Counted from the first letter of the stretch, positions 1 to 9,642 are shown. The stretch: 37,431 nt of DNA from an uncultured Pelagibacteraceae bacterium (GCA_902515185.1 CABXTN010000011.1:1-37431); one strand, 5' to 3'. Notes: generated by a model from the sequence alone, not told the origin. Translations and numbers: made by a program.

Positions 1-552
1 GCTATTTTAAAAAATTTGATAATAGAAGTAGAAAAAAAAATCGAAAAACCGTTAAACAATTTGAATTTAATGATAGATAGTTCACATACTTTATCGATTG
101 AAGTTTCTGTAAAGAAAAATTATGACCAAAAAAAAATCTTAAAAAATCAGATTGAATTTCTGATACAGGATTTAAGACAGCAAATATCTAGTTGTAATAA
201 AAACTATATTATATCTCACATATTAATCGAAAATTATATTTTAGATGATCAATATCATGAAAACATTCCATTAGATTTAAAATGTAATACTTTTATATTG
301 CAATCTAAGTTTATATGCATTGAAAGGAATTTTATTGACATTTTGAAAAGAATTTTTTTGAAGTATCAAATAGAGTTAAAGAAAATAATATCTACTAAAT
401 ATGCAAAAACCATGCTTAATAGTAGTGAAAAAAATTTGTCAAAAGCTGGTATGATGGTCATCAATGGTTCAAATCTAAAAGAAGTATTAATAAGCTCAAA
501 AAAATTGACCAACTTGGGCTTTTTTGAAAGAATTTTCCACATTTTTTCATAG
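1..552 (+). CDS. Shortened FtsA-like protein, C-terminal part, cut by window start
   Basis: The frame is open from the first base of the window, so the N-terminus lies outside; about 183 residues are visible. FtsA is the actin-like membrane anchor of the FtsZ ring. The visible part follows FtsA subdomain 1C in order: a helix like the one before 1C (AILKNLIIEVEKK), then a segment with SHILIENYILDDQ aligning to the conserved HVIPQEYAIDYQ stretch of FtsA, a beta strand, a helix, and KYAKTMLNSSEKNLSKAGMM, which resembles the SSYSVLTEDERELGVCVV region before the second phosphate loop. That loop (DIGGGT in FtsA) is not recognisable. The protein then ends with an amphipathic GFFERIFHIFS tail, like the FtsA membrane-targeting helix. 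Subdomains 2A and 2B are missing. LpxC follows 62 bases later with no ftsZ between. The assignment rests on by-eye alignment plus position and is tentative. Confidence 0.5.
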   Translation, partial: AILKNLIIEVEKKIEKPLNNLNLMIDSSHTLSIEVSVKKNYDQKKILKNQIEFLIQDLRQQISSCNKNYIISHILIENYILDDQYHENIPLDLKCNTFILQSKFICIERNFIDILKRIFLKYQIELKKIISTKYAKTMLNSSEKNLSKAGMMVINGSNLKEVLISSKKLTNLGFFERIFHIFS

Positions 553-614
553 CTGTATTTTATTGTAACATTTGTTGTATTTAAATATCAATTCCCGAAA
601 ATTATAAGTCTTTG

Positions 615-1535
615 ATGTCAATTTTAAATCAAAAAACTTTAAATCAAGTAATTACTTTTGAAGGTGTTACTTTACATAAGGGAAAAAACGCAAAAGTTAA
701 AATTTTGCCTTCTCCTCCAAATTCAGGGATAGTTTTTAAAAGAACAGATTTAAAATCAAATAATCTGATTAACGCAACTTTTCAAAATGTTAGTGATGCA
801 AAACTTTGCACCACAATATCTAACGAATACGGCGTGAGTGTTTCTACAATAGAACATTTAATGGCTGCTCTTTATGGAAAAGGAGTCGATAATGCACTTA
901 TTGAGGTTGATCAAAATGAAATACCAATCAAAGACGGTTCATCAAAATTTTTTGTTGAGGCCATTAACAAAGTTGGATTAAAATCAAGCGATGCTCCTAT
1001 TAAGATAATTAAAATATTAAAAAAAATTGAATTAAATGATAATGAAAAAACAATTTCAATTGAACCATCAAGCACATCTCTACAAATAGATTTTGAAATT
1101 AAATTTAATAACCCAAAAATTGGAACACAAAGAAATATAATAAATGTTTATGAGAGTAACCTGGAGGACATTTATACTTCAAGAACATTTTGTTTATATG
1201 AAGATATTGAAAAATTAAAAAAAATGGACTTTGCTAGAGGTGGATCATTAGATAATGCAATTGTAGTGAAAGATAAAAAAATATTGAATGAGGGTGGCCT
1301 GAGAAATGAAAAAGAATTTGTAAATCATAAGATCCTTGACTGTATTGGTGATTTGTTTTTATCTGGTCACAAAATTATAGGAAAAATTCAGTGTTCTCAA
1401 GGTGGACATAAATTAACAAATGAACTTTTAAAAAAAGTTTTTTCAGATATTCATAATTTTTCAATATTTGAACTAAAAGAGAAAAACTTACCTCATACGA
1501 TAATCAACAAAACTGCGCTTAAATCAATAGCTTAA
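615..1535 (+). CDS. lpxC: UDP-3-O-acyl-N-acetylglucosamine deacetylase LpxC
   Basis: This zinc hydrolase catalyses the committed step of lipid A synthesis, removing the acetyl group from UDP-3-O-acyl-GlcNAc in the cytosol. At 306 residues it has normal length. The metal and catalytic residues are visible: E80-H81 in STIEHLMAAL, H238 and D242 in NHKILD, and H265 in SQGGHK, at or within two residues of the E. coli numbering. I start at the ATG at 615 rather than the TTG one codon upstream. The gene lies between the FtsA-like remnant and bamD, the usual dcw-end position in Alphaproteobacteria except that ftsZ is missing. Its presence implies an LPS-type outer membrane. Confidence 0.96.
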   Translation: MSILNQKTLNQVITFEGVTLHKGKNAKVKILPSPPNSGIVFKRTDLKSNNLINATFQNVSDAKLCTTISNEYGVSVSTIEHLMAALYGKGVDNALIEVDQNEIPIKDGSSKFFVEAINKVGLKSSDAPIKIIKILKKIELNDNEKTISIEPSSTSLQIDFEIKFNNPKIGTQRNIINVYESNLEDIYTSRTFCLYEDIEKLKKMDFARGGSLDNAIVVKDKKILNEGGLRNEKEFVNHKILDCIGDLFLSGHKIIGKIQCSQGGHKLTNELLKKVFSDIHNFSIFELKEKNLPHTIINKTALKSIA

Positions 1536-1576
1536 AACTGTTTCGAATTTTTTAAATAATCTGTTAAAAATTCAAA

Positions 1577-2407
1577 ATGATTCATTACTTTAAAATTTTT
1601 ATAATCTTACTTTTTTTATTTTCGTGCTCATCTAAAGATGAAGAAAGGGTTTCTATTTTACAAGAAAAGGATTTAGAACTTCAAATGATAGAAGCTTATA
1701 AGGAGGGAATCACTGAGCTTGAAAAGGGTGATGTAATTTACGCATCTAGAAAATTTAATGAAGCAGAACTTCTCTATCCACAATCCGAATGGGCTTCAAA
1801 GGCAATTTTAATGTCAGCATATGCTTTTTACTCCCAAAATTATTATGAAAGATCAATTTTTGAATTGGAGAGGTTCATATCAAAGTATCCAAATCATAAA
1901 AATATGGATTATGCATATTTTTTATTAGCTATGAATCATTATGAAAATATAATTGATGAAAAAAAAGATCTTGAACCTTTATTATTATCAAAAGAAAAAT
2001 TTGAGTATATTATTAATGAATATCCAGATACAGATTTTGCGCAAGATGCAATTTATAAAATTGGTCTAATAAATGATATTCTAGCTTCTAAAGAGATATA
2101 TTTGGGAAAGTATTATTTAAAAAGAAAAAAATGGGTTGCTGCAATAAACCGCTTTAAAACTGTCCTATCGGATTATGAAACTACAATTTATGTTGAGGAA
2201 GCACTGCATAGATTAGTTGAAACGTATTATAAGATTGGATTAGAAAGTGAAGCCGAAAAATATGCCAGCGTATTAGGCTATAATTATCAATCAAGTGAAT
2301 GGTATGAGCAGAGTTATAAAATATTTAATAAAAAATATAAAACTAATAAACAAATAAAAAAAGAGAAAAAATCAGTATTTGATAAGTTTAAGAAAATTTT
2401 CAAATGA
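1577..2407 (+). CDS. bamD: Outer-membrane assembly lipoprotein BamD (ComL)
   Basis: BamD is the essential lipoprotein partner of BamA in beta-barrel insertion into the outer membrane. The 276-residue product starts with a lipoprotein signal peptide: a hydrophobic run from about 5 to 15, then the lipobox LFSC with the lipidated cysteine at 17. The body is a series of tetratricopeptide-like helical pairs, for example ELEKGDVIYASRKFNEAELLYP at about 47-68 and ERSIFELERFISKYPNHK further on, typical of the five-TPR BamD fold. The C-terminus is strongly basic (KKEKKSVFDKFKKIFK). The stop codon overlaps the ATG of ligA (ATGA), suggesting translational coupling. In many Alphaproteobacteria recN lies between bamD and ligA; here they touch. 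Confidence 0.9.
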   Translation: MIHYFKIFIILLFLFSCSSKDEERVSILQEKDLELQMIEAYKEGITELEKGDVIYASRKFNEAELLYPQSEWASKAILMSAYAFYSQNYYERSIFELERFISKYPNHKNMDYAYFLLAMNHYENIIDEKKDLEPLLLSKEKFEYIINEYPDTDFAQDAIYKIGLINDILASKEIYLGKYYLKRKKWVAAINRFKTVLSDYETTIYVEEALHRLVETYYKIGLESEAEKYASVLGYNYQSSEWYEQSYKIFNKKYKTNKQIKKEKKSVFDKFKKIFK

Positions 2408-4446
2408 TTAAAAAAGATATAGAAAAAATAAAGAAAGATTATCTAAAAAAAATCAATTTAATTCAAAAATATAATAAAGCATATTATTCTAATAGTAAAC
2501 CTTTGGTAGACGATTTTGAGTTTGATAAGCTAAAGAAAGAAATTTTAAATTTAGAAAAAAAATATAATTATTTAAATAATAAAAATTCTCCCTCTTTCAC
2601 AATTGGCTTTCAGCCGTCAAAAACTTTTAAAAAAGTTTTACATAAGGTTCCAATGCTTTCTCTTGGTAATGCTTTTAGCCAAGAGGATTTGGTTAATTTT
2701 GAAAAAAGAATTATTAATTATTTAGATAAGACTGAGAATTTTCAAATTGAATATAGCGCAGAACCAAAAATTGATGGGATTTCTGCTTCCTTAATTTATA
2801 AAAATGGAAAATTTATTACTGGCCTGTCTAGAGGCGATGGAAAAGAAGGAGAAGATATTACTGAAAACTTGAAAACTATTGCAGATATACCAAGTCATAT
2901 TAAATTAAAAAATTTCCCTGAAGAAATTGATATAAGAGGGGAAGTTTTTATACAAAATAGTGATTTTAAAAAATTAAGTGATAAATTTGCCAATCCTAGA
3001 AATGCTGCCTCTGGATCTTTAAGACAAAAAAATCCTTCAGAAACAAAAAAAATTCCTTTGAAATTTATTGCTTATACTTTTGGTTACGAAAAAGGTATGA
3101 AAATATTATTTCAAAATGATTATCTAAAAAAACTAAAAGAATGGGGTTTTAAAACGAATCCTTTTAATCAAACTCTAAAAAATATAAAAAATTTAATGGA
3201 AAATTATTATGAAATTGAAAAAAAAAGAGGCGAGATAGATTTTGATATAGATGGCATAGTATATAAAGTTAATGATTTTAAGTTACAAAAAAGATTAGGT
3301 AATGTAGCGAATGCTCCTAGGTGGGCAATTGCTCACAAGTTCCCAGCTAATAGCGCTATTTCTAAAATAGAAAATATTGAAATTCAAATTGGACGAACTG
3401 GAGCTTTAACACCAGTTGCCAAGATAAAGCCTATAAATATTGGAGGTGTTGTAGTATCCAATGCCACATTACATAATGAAGAAGAAATTATTCGTAAAGA
3501 CATTAGAATAGGAGATACAGTTTTAGTCGAGAGAGCAGGAGATGTTATTCCACATGTAATTTCAGTTGATTTTAAACAAAGAGCACAAAATTCAAAAAAA
3601 TTTAATTTTCCACTTAGCTGTCCGTCTTGTGGATCCAAGACAGTAAAAGATTTTAATTTTACTACAAAAAAAAAGGATGCAGTGAGGAGATGCTCAAGTG
3701 AGGGCTATGGATGCGAAAAGGTAGCGATAGAAAAAATAAAACATTTTGTATCAAAGGAAGCTTTTAATATAGAGGGTTTTGGAAAAAAAATAGTTGAAAA
3801 TTTTTGGAATTTAAATCTAATAAGATTACCACAAGATATATTTAAACTTGATTATACTAAGATTGAAAATTTAGATGGTTGGGGTCAGCAATCTGTAGCT
3901 AATCTAAAATATTCTATAGATTTAAGAAAAACCATTTCTTTTGAAAAATTTATTTATGCTCTAGGTATAAGGCATATTGGTTTAGAGAATGCTAAAATCA
4001 TATCAAAAAACTTAAAATCTTTAAAAAATTTAATTTTATTGTCGAAAAAAAATAATTTTAGCGATTTACTTAATATTGATGGAATAGGGGAAACTCAAAT
4101 AAATTCGATTAAAAATTTCTTTGCAAATAATACAAATATTAAAGTTTTGAATGGACTTGAAAAAGTACTTTTTGTCAATGACGCAAAAATTCAAAAATCA
4201 GATGGTTTATTAAATAATAGAACATTCATGTTAACAGGAAAGCTAGAGGGATTGAGTAGAGCGGAGGCTAAATCATTAATAGAGGAAAACTCTGGTTACA
4301 TTGTAAGTAATGTCTCAAAAAAACTTGATTATTTAATTATTGGAGAAAAGCCAACAAATCGAAAAATTATTGAAGCAAAAAAACAAAATGTTAAAGTTAT
4401 ATCTCAAAAAGAGTTTTTATATATGTTGGAAACTAAAGGTTCTTAA
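2404..4446 (+). CDS. ligA: NAD+-dependent DNA ligase LigA
   Basis: LigA seals nicks in Okazaki fragments and repair patches using NAD+. The 680-residue length is normal. Domains in order: Ia NAD-binding helices (about 1-70, with YYSNSKPLVDDFEFD); the adenylation domain with catalytic K122 in EPKIDG; an OB fold (IGRTGALTPVAKIKP); a four-cysteine zinc finger (C406, C409, C430, C437, with slightly wider spacing in the second pair than usual); helix-hairpin-helix repeats (FNIEGFGKKIVENF, LDGWGQQSVANL, IDGIGETQINSI); and a C-terminal BRCT domain from about 600. It is translationally coupled to bamD. Its last four bases overlap the end of the convergent aminopeptidase gene. Confidence 0.97.
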   Translation: MIKKDIEKIKKDYLKKINLIQKYNKAYYSNSKPLVDDFEFDKLKKEILNLEKKYNYLNNKNSPSFTIGFQPSKTFKKVLHKVPMLSLGNAFSQEDLVNFEKRIINYLDKTENFQIEYSAEPKIDGISASLIYKNGKFITGLSRGDGKEGEDITENLKTIADIPSHIKLKNFPEEIDIRGEVFIQNSDFKKLSDKFANPRNAASGSLRQKNPSETKKIPLKFIAYTFGYEKGMKILFQNDYLKKLKEWGFKTNPFNQTLKNIKNLMENYYEIEKKRGEIDFDIDGIVYKVNDFKLQKRLGNVANAPRWAIAHKFPANSAISKIENIEIQIGRTGALTPVAKIKPINIGGVVVSNATLHNEEEIIRKDIRIGDTVLVERAGDVIPHVISVDFKQRAQNSKKFNFPLSCPSCGSKTVKDFNFTTKKKDAVRRCSSEGYGCEKVAIEKIKHFVSKEAFNIEGFGKKIVENFWNLNLIRLPQDIFKLDYTKIENLDGWGQQSVANLKYSIDLRKTISFEKFIYALGIRHIGLENAKIISKNLKSLKNLILLSKKNNFSDLLNIDGIGETQINSIKNFFANNTNIKVLNGLEKVLFVNDAKIQKSDGLLNNRTFMLTGKLEGLSRAEAKSLIEENSGYIVSNVSKKLDYLIIGEKPTNRKIIEAKKQNVKVISQKEFLYMLETKGS

Positions 4447-6132
4447 TTAACCACTTTTTTTTCATCTGTTTTTAAATACTTAGACAATTTAGAATAAACT
4501 TTTAGATGGTAATCAAAGAGATAATCTTTTTCTTTTCGAGTAAGTAAATTGTAATCAATAAGATCTTTATCTATTGGTGCCATAGTTAAATTTTCAAAAA
4601 ACAACTTTTCTTTTAACTTATTAACATAGATCAAGTTTTCAATTCTTATTCCAAATTTGCCCTCCTGGTAGTATCCAGGTTCATTACTCAAAATCATTCC
4701 TTTTTGAAATTTAATATTATTAAATTTAGAAATTGCTTGAGGACCTTCATGTACATTAAGAAAGTAACCTACGCCATGACCAGTTCCATGCTTATAATTA
4801 AGTTTAAATTTCTTTAAAAACTTTCTTGCAAAATAATCTAATTTGTTTCCAGTGTTAATTTTTTTTAGATCACTTAAAGCTACTGAAATATGGCCCTTTA
4901 AAACTAAAGTAAAAATTTTTTTTATTTTTTTTGGCTGAGTTGCAAAACATATTGTTCTTGTTACATCTGTAGTTCCATATTTGTACTGCCCACCTGAGTC
5001 ACATAAAAAAATATCTTTTTTTTTTATTTTTTTATCACTTTTTTTCGTTGCCCTATAATGGATTATTGCACCATTTGGACCTGTGCCGGCTATTGTATTA
5101 AAGCTAGGATATAAATAACTTTTATTCTTTTTCCTGAAATTTTCTAACTTTTTTTCAGCTTTAAGCTCTGTCAATCTTTTGTGTTTTTGATTTTTTATCC
5201 AAAACAAAAATTTTGTTAAAGCAACTCCATCCTCAATATGAGATTTGATCATATTTTTTATTTCTGTGGAGTTTTTTCTTGCTTTTAATAGATAGCAAGG
5301 ATCCACATGACTTTTAATATTAAATCTTCGAGAAATAATTTTTTCTTTAAATATAGAGCAGGTTTTAGAGTCAATTATAAATTTATTTTCTTTTAAATTA
5401 TCAAGAAATTTCTCTAACTCTTTTGGGACTATAATTTGATTTTTTCTTATTTTTTTTTCATTAATTAATTTACTTATTTTTTCTTTCTCACTTATTAAAT
5501 AAATTTCTTTATCTTTAGTAATTATACAATTACAGTTTGGTATAGGCGAAAAGGGCACATCTGAGCCTCTTATATTTAAAATCCATGCAACGTTCTCTGG
5601 TGCACTTATAAATAAATAGTCAGCACCACTATCCTTAATAATTTTTGAAACAACAGAAATTTTTGATTTATAGTTATTTCCAGACACAGAATCTGGTAAC
5701 GAAAAAAACTTTCTATTCTTTATTGATCTAAACTTTAAAATTTTATCAACTAAATTTTGGTCAATTTGTTTTAAAGTTAATTTTTTTACCAAAAAAATAA
5801 TTAAGTTGTAATTTAGTAAATAGATTTGGATCAAAGCCTAAGACCAAATTTTTAAAAATATTTTTAGGTAAAGAATTTGGAAATTCATATACAGTAAATT
5901 CTTTTCCTGCCTGCTTTTTTGCTTGTAAAGTGTATCTTCCATCAACAAATAAATAATTTTTTTTTTTTAAAATCACTGCCATTCCAGCTGACCCACTAAA
6001 ATTTGTAAATAATTTTAATCTATCTTTTCTTACGTTTTCGGAAAAAAATTCATCATTCTTTGGAATTATGTATCCATCAATATTATAAAATAAAAATTCG
6101 TTAATTAATTTTCTGATATTATAATTAATCAT
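4443..6132 (-). pseudogene. pepP: Aminopeptidase P (Xaa-Pro aminopeptidase), frameshifted
   Basis: This M24B metallopeptidase removes the N-terminal residue before proline. It reads in two frames. The N-terminal creatinase-like domain runs from an ATG at 6132 (ATGA overlap with the uvrD stop) and ends after FFGKKINFKTN. The rest continues from about KKLTLKQIDQNLVD in another frame to the stop at 4443. The break falls at a run of seven A on the minus strand (5781-5787). Removing one A joins GKK to LTLKQID and gives about 562 residues, the usual length of the long alphaproteobacterial form. All metal-binding motifs are present downstream: CDSGGQYKYGTTDVTRT, HGTGHGVG, NVHEGPQ, EPGYY and IRIENL. 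It could be a real lesion, a read or assembly error in a homopolymer, or a site of transcriptional slippage. Confidence 0.85.
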
Positions 6133-8165
6133 TTCAGTCTTTTTTGATATCTTATCCAACCAGGACTTCTTGTTTCATTCTCTACTTCAAAATCTTGATT
6201 AAAATCAAAATCGCTTTCTTGACTCTCGTTCTCATCATAGAACATATTTTTATCTAAAAACTTAGATGGCAATTCTTCAATAAACCTGGATGCCATACTA
6301 TCAATCCAATCGCCTTGATAAAATCTATTCATCGAAAAAGATATAAAGACATCTTTTTTTGCTCTAGTAATTCCCACATAAGCCAATCTTCTTTCTTCTT
6401 CTAAACCTTTTTCACCTTTTTCCTCAATTGATTTCTGATGAGGGAACAATCCTTCTTCCCATCCTGGCAGAAAAATAACATCAAATTCCAATCCTTTTGA
6501 TGCATGCATTGTCATCAAATTAATTTTTTGACCATCCCAATCTTGATCAATTGAAGTAGCTAAAGATACGTGTTCAAGAAAACTTTCTAAATTATCAAAT
6601 TCTTTCATCGCGCTCAAAAGTTCTTTTATATTTTCTAATCTGTTTTCATTTTCTAAATCTTTTTTGTTTTTTAACATAGCTGAATAGCCTGATTCATCTA
6701 ATATGTTTTGTAAAAGCTTAACATGGCCAAATTTTTTTATTATTAAATCATTTTTCCATTTTTCAATAAAATTTAGAAAAGAGTTCAATCCAATTTTAGC
6801 TTTTGGTTTTATTTTATTATTTTCAATTAATTCTTTTGATGCAATAAACAGATTTATTGAATTTTTTTTTGAGTATTCATGTATTTGTCTCATCGTACTT
6901 TCGCCTATAGCTCTTTTGGGGTTATTTACGATTCTTTCAAAAGCTAAGTCATCCCTGTCCTGATAAACTAATCTTAAATAAGCAATACAATCTTTAATTT
7001 CGGCTCTTTCATAAAACTTAGTACCCCCAATTATTCGATAAGGAAGACCTATTTTTAAAAATCTTTCCTCAAATTCTCTAGTTTGAAATATTGCTCTAAC
7101 TAAAATCGCGACATTATTAAGTGAATATTTTTTTTTTATATTTTTTTCTACTTCATCACTTAACCCAATAGCCTCCTCTTTACCATTTCTATAACAGTTA
7201 AGTTTAATTAGGTCGCCATCTGATGAATTTGTTTTAAGTGTTTTTCCAACTCTATTTTGGTTATTTGAGATTAAATCTGAAGCTACACTCAAAATATTTT
7301 GTGTTGATCTATAATTTTCTTCAAGTCTTATAATTTTAGTATTTTTATATACTTTATCGAAATCCAAAAAGTTTTTTATTTCTGCTCCCCTCCAACTATA
7401 GATCGATTGATCATCATCTCCCACACAGCATATATTTTTATTTTTTTTTGCAAGTATATTTAGCCACTTACTTTGTATAAAATTTGTATCTTGATATTCG
7501 TCAACAAGAATATATTTGAAATTATTTGAATACATTTCACAAATTTCCAAATTATTTTCTAAAATATTTACACAATGCAAAATTAAATCACCAAAGTCAC
7601 ATGCATTTAAGTCTATAAGCTTTTTTTGATAAATTTTATATACAGGCAGAATAGTAGATTCATAAATATCTTTTTTATTAATAATTACATTTTCTGGGTA
7701 CCAACCATTATTTTTCCATCTGTCTATTATTGATAAGATGACTCTTGGAGATAATTTTTTAATGTCTATGTTTTCTGCTTTGCAAATATTTTTCATTAAC
7801 CTATTTTGATCATCACTGTCTAAAATTGTAAAATTAGAATTTAAACCTGCAGCTTTTGCATGCTTCCTTAAAAGCTTTGCGCAAATTGAGTGGAAAGTAC
7901 CTAACCAAGTCAAGCCAGTTGCCTTAGAATTTAAAATTTTACTTATTCTGTTCTGCATTTCTTTTGCTGCTTTATTTGTAAAAGTGACTGATAAGATTTG
8001 ATTAGGAAATGCTTTTTTATTTTTGATTATATGAGCTACTCTGGATGTTAATACTTTAGTTTTGCCAGACCCCGCACCAGCAACAACTAATATTGGACCT
8101 TCGGTATTGATTACTGCTTCTTTTTGTGCAGAATTCAAATTTTTTAAATAATCAAAGTTTATCAT
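6129..8165 (-). CDS. uvrD: UvrD/PcrA/Rep family superfamily 1 DNA helicase
   Basis: An ATP-driven 3'-5' helicase of repair and replication restart. All SF1A motifs are visible: Walker A GAGSGKT at 30-36, motif Ia VTFTNKAAKEM, motif II DEYQDTN, motif III CVGDDDQSIYSWRGA, motif IV LEENYRST, motif V MTMHASKGLEFDVIFLPG and motif VI RRLAYVGITRAK. At 678 residues it is slightly shorter than E. coli UvrD (720), with a short acidic C-terminal tail ending in SPGWIRYQKRLK. I use uvrD in the broad sense; PcrA or Rep are alternatives by homology alone. It is the first gene of a minus-strand pair with pepP (ATGA overlap) and is divergent from the AsmA-like gene with only 22 bases between. Confidence 0.93.
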   Translation of the reverse strand: MINFDYLKNLNSAQKEAVINTEGPILVVAGAGSGKTKVLTSRVAHIIKNKKAFPNQILSVTFTNKAAKEMQNRISKILNSKATGLTWLGTFHSICAKLLRKHAKAAGLNSNFTILDSDDQNRLMKNICKAENIDIKKLSPRVILSIIDRWKNNGWYPENVIINKKDIYESTILPVYKIYQKKLIDLNACDFGDLILHCVNILENNLEICEMYSNNFKYILVDEYQDTNFIQSKWLNILAKKNKNICCVGDDDQSIYSWRGAEIKNFLDFDKVYKNTKIIRLEENYRSTQNILSVASDLISNNQNRVGKTLKTNSSDGDLIKLNCYRNGKEEAIGLSDEVEKNIKKKYSLNNVAILVRAIFQTREFEERFLKIGLPYRIIGGTKFYERAEIKDCIAYLRLVYQDRDDLAFERIVNNPKRAIGESTMRQIHEYSKKNSINLFIASKELIENNKIKPKAKIGLNSFLNFIEKWKNDLIIKKFGHVKLLQNILDESGYSAMLKNKKDLENENRLENIKELLSAMKEFDNLESFLEHVSLATSIDQDWDGQKINLMTMHASKGLEFDVIFLPGWEEGLFPHQKSIEEKGEKGLEEERRLAYVGITRAKKDVFISFSMNRFYQGDWIDSMASRFIEELPSKFLDKNMFYDENESQESDFDFNQDFEVENETRSPGWIRYQKRLK

Positions 8166-8187
8166 TTATAAATAATAACAATAAATA

Positions 8188-9642
8188 ATGTTTAAAATAA
8201 TAAAAAAATATAATTTAAATCTAAAACTAAATTTTAAAATAGTTATTTTTTCAATTTCGACGTTAGTATTTGTTTATCTTTTATATTTATCAATACCAAG
8301 TTTATATAATACTGGAAGGGTTCAAAAGGTCCTTAGCAGCGAGATTAACTCGAATTTTGATTTAAATTTGAGTTTATCACCTGAGATTTCATATAGGATA
8401 CTCCCAAAACCCCATTTTGTAATTAATGATGCAAAATTGTTTAATATAAAATCAGAAGTAAATAATGAGATTGGACAAATTAAAGAATTAAAAATTTATA
8501 TAAGTAATAAATATTTTTTTAATAAAGAAAAAATTAAAATTAATAAAATAACCATTCAAAAAGCTAATTTCTTTTTTAAAAAGGATGACTTAATTTACGT
8601 TAAAAATTATCTTAATGATAAATTAATTGATAGAAATATTAAAATTTTAAATAGTAAAGTATTTTATAATGATAAAGAAAATAATACTGTCTTTATATAT
8701 ACTATAAAAAAGTCAACATTAAAGTTTTATGACAAAGAAGGTAAAAATCAAATTAATTCTGATGGTGAAATTTTTAAAATTCCAGTAACTGCACAATGGG
8801 AAAAAAATTTTAATAGTAAATCGAAAGCATTAAATATTAATTTTAAAAAAATTAATATTGACTTAGAAAATAAAAGTATATTTAAAGACGATAAATATAT
8901 TCATCATAGTGTTTTAAATATTTTTAATAGCAAATTAAAATCAAGTCTTGAATTTTTTGCAAATCATATAAAATTTAATTCGAAAAACTCAATTATTAGA
9001 AATACTCCAATCTCATATACTGGAAGGATAGATTTAAAACCATTTTATATAGACACTGAAATTAAGGCTAAACAATTTGATTTGAACTATTTATTGAAAA
9101 AAAGTTTTTGGTTAGACGAAATTATCAGCTCTAATTTTTTTAGAAACGAAAACTTTAATGGCAAGTTAAACATATCATCAAGTAAAATTATTAAGAATAA
9201 AATTTTTGATAAAATAAATTTTGTTTTGAATTTTGATGAGGGAAACTTGAATTTTAATGAGACTATTTTATCAGGTAGTAAAATAGGGTCAATAAAAGTA
9301 TTTAATTCTAACTTTATAGAAAAAGATGGAAGAATATTTTTAGAGGCAAATGCTAGGTTAGATATAGAACAGTATGACTTATTTTATAAAAAGTTTTTTA
9401 TATCAAAAAGTAATAGAAAAAAATTTAAAAATATTGAGTTTAGTTTTAACTTTGATGCTTTAAACGGAAGTTTTTATATTAATAGAATTATTTTCTATGA
9501 TTTAAATGGAAAAAGATTTAATTCTGAGTTAATTGATGAAATAGTTGATGAAAATGCAGACAAAAGTTTTAGTTATTTTAATATGATTAGTTTTAGGAAT
9601 TATTTAAACAAAGTACTGCTTCTTCATTCAGAACTTGGATAA
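8188..9642 (+). CDS. AsmA-like inner-membrane-anchored protein
   Basis: The 484-residue product has one N-terminal membrane helix at about 18-37, followed by the AsmA-type start of the periplasmic part, with SSEINSNFDLNLSLSPEISYRILPKP resembling the N-terminal AsmA pattern of a domain that begins with a 'fixed-length membrane plus beta-taco' fold. The remainder is beta-rich, with long alternating hydrophobic and polar runs and many Asn, Lys and Ile. AsmA-family proteins are now placed in phospholipid transport between inner and outer membrane; that role here is inference from family. The C-terminus reads through the end of fumC on the other strand (19-base tail-to-tail overlap). Sequence divergence is high, so family membership is probable rather than certain. 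Confidence 0.7.
   Translation: MFKIIKKYNLNLKLNFKIVIFSISTLVFVYLLYLSIPSLYNTGRVQKVLSSEINSNFDLNLSLSPEISYRILPKPHFVINDAKLFNIKSEVNNEIGQIKELKIYISNKYFFNKEKIKINKITIQKANFFFKKDDLIYVKNYLNDKLIDRNIKILNSKVFYNDKENNTVFIYTIKKSTLKFYDKEGKNQINSDGEIFKIPVTAQWEKNFNSKSKALNINFKKINIDLENKSIFKDDKYIHHSVLNIFNSKLKSSLEFFANHIKFNSKNSIIRNTPISYTGRIDLKPFYIDTEIKAKQFDLNYLLKKSFWLDEIISSNFFRNENFNGKLNISSSKIIKNKIFDKINFVLNFDEGNLNFNETILSGSKIGSIKVFNSNFIEKDGRIFLEANARLDIEQYDLFYKKFFISKSNRKKFKNIEFSFNFDALNGSFYINRIIFYDLNGKRFNSELIDEIVDENADKSFSYFNMISFRNYLNKVLLLHSELG

Noticed and set aside
4438-4462. GGTT/AACC stem followed by eight T at the ligA/pepP junction, as a terminator
   Set aside because: Stem is only four base pairs and the T-run encodes lysines of PepP on the other strand; too weak to call.
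5781-5797. Programmed -1 ribosomal frameshifting in pepP
   Set aside because: A -1 slip on the A7 tract leads to a TAA almost at once; joining the frames needs +1 (or -2), so a classical slippery heptamer does not explain it.
6703-6963. Plus-strand frame inside uvrD
   Set aside because: Antisense shadow of a conserved helicase; its Phe/Ile richness comes from Lys/Asn codons on the other strand.
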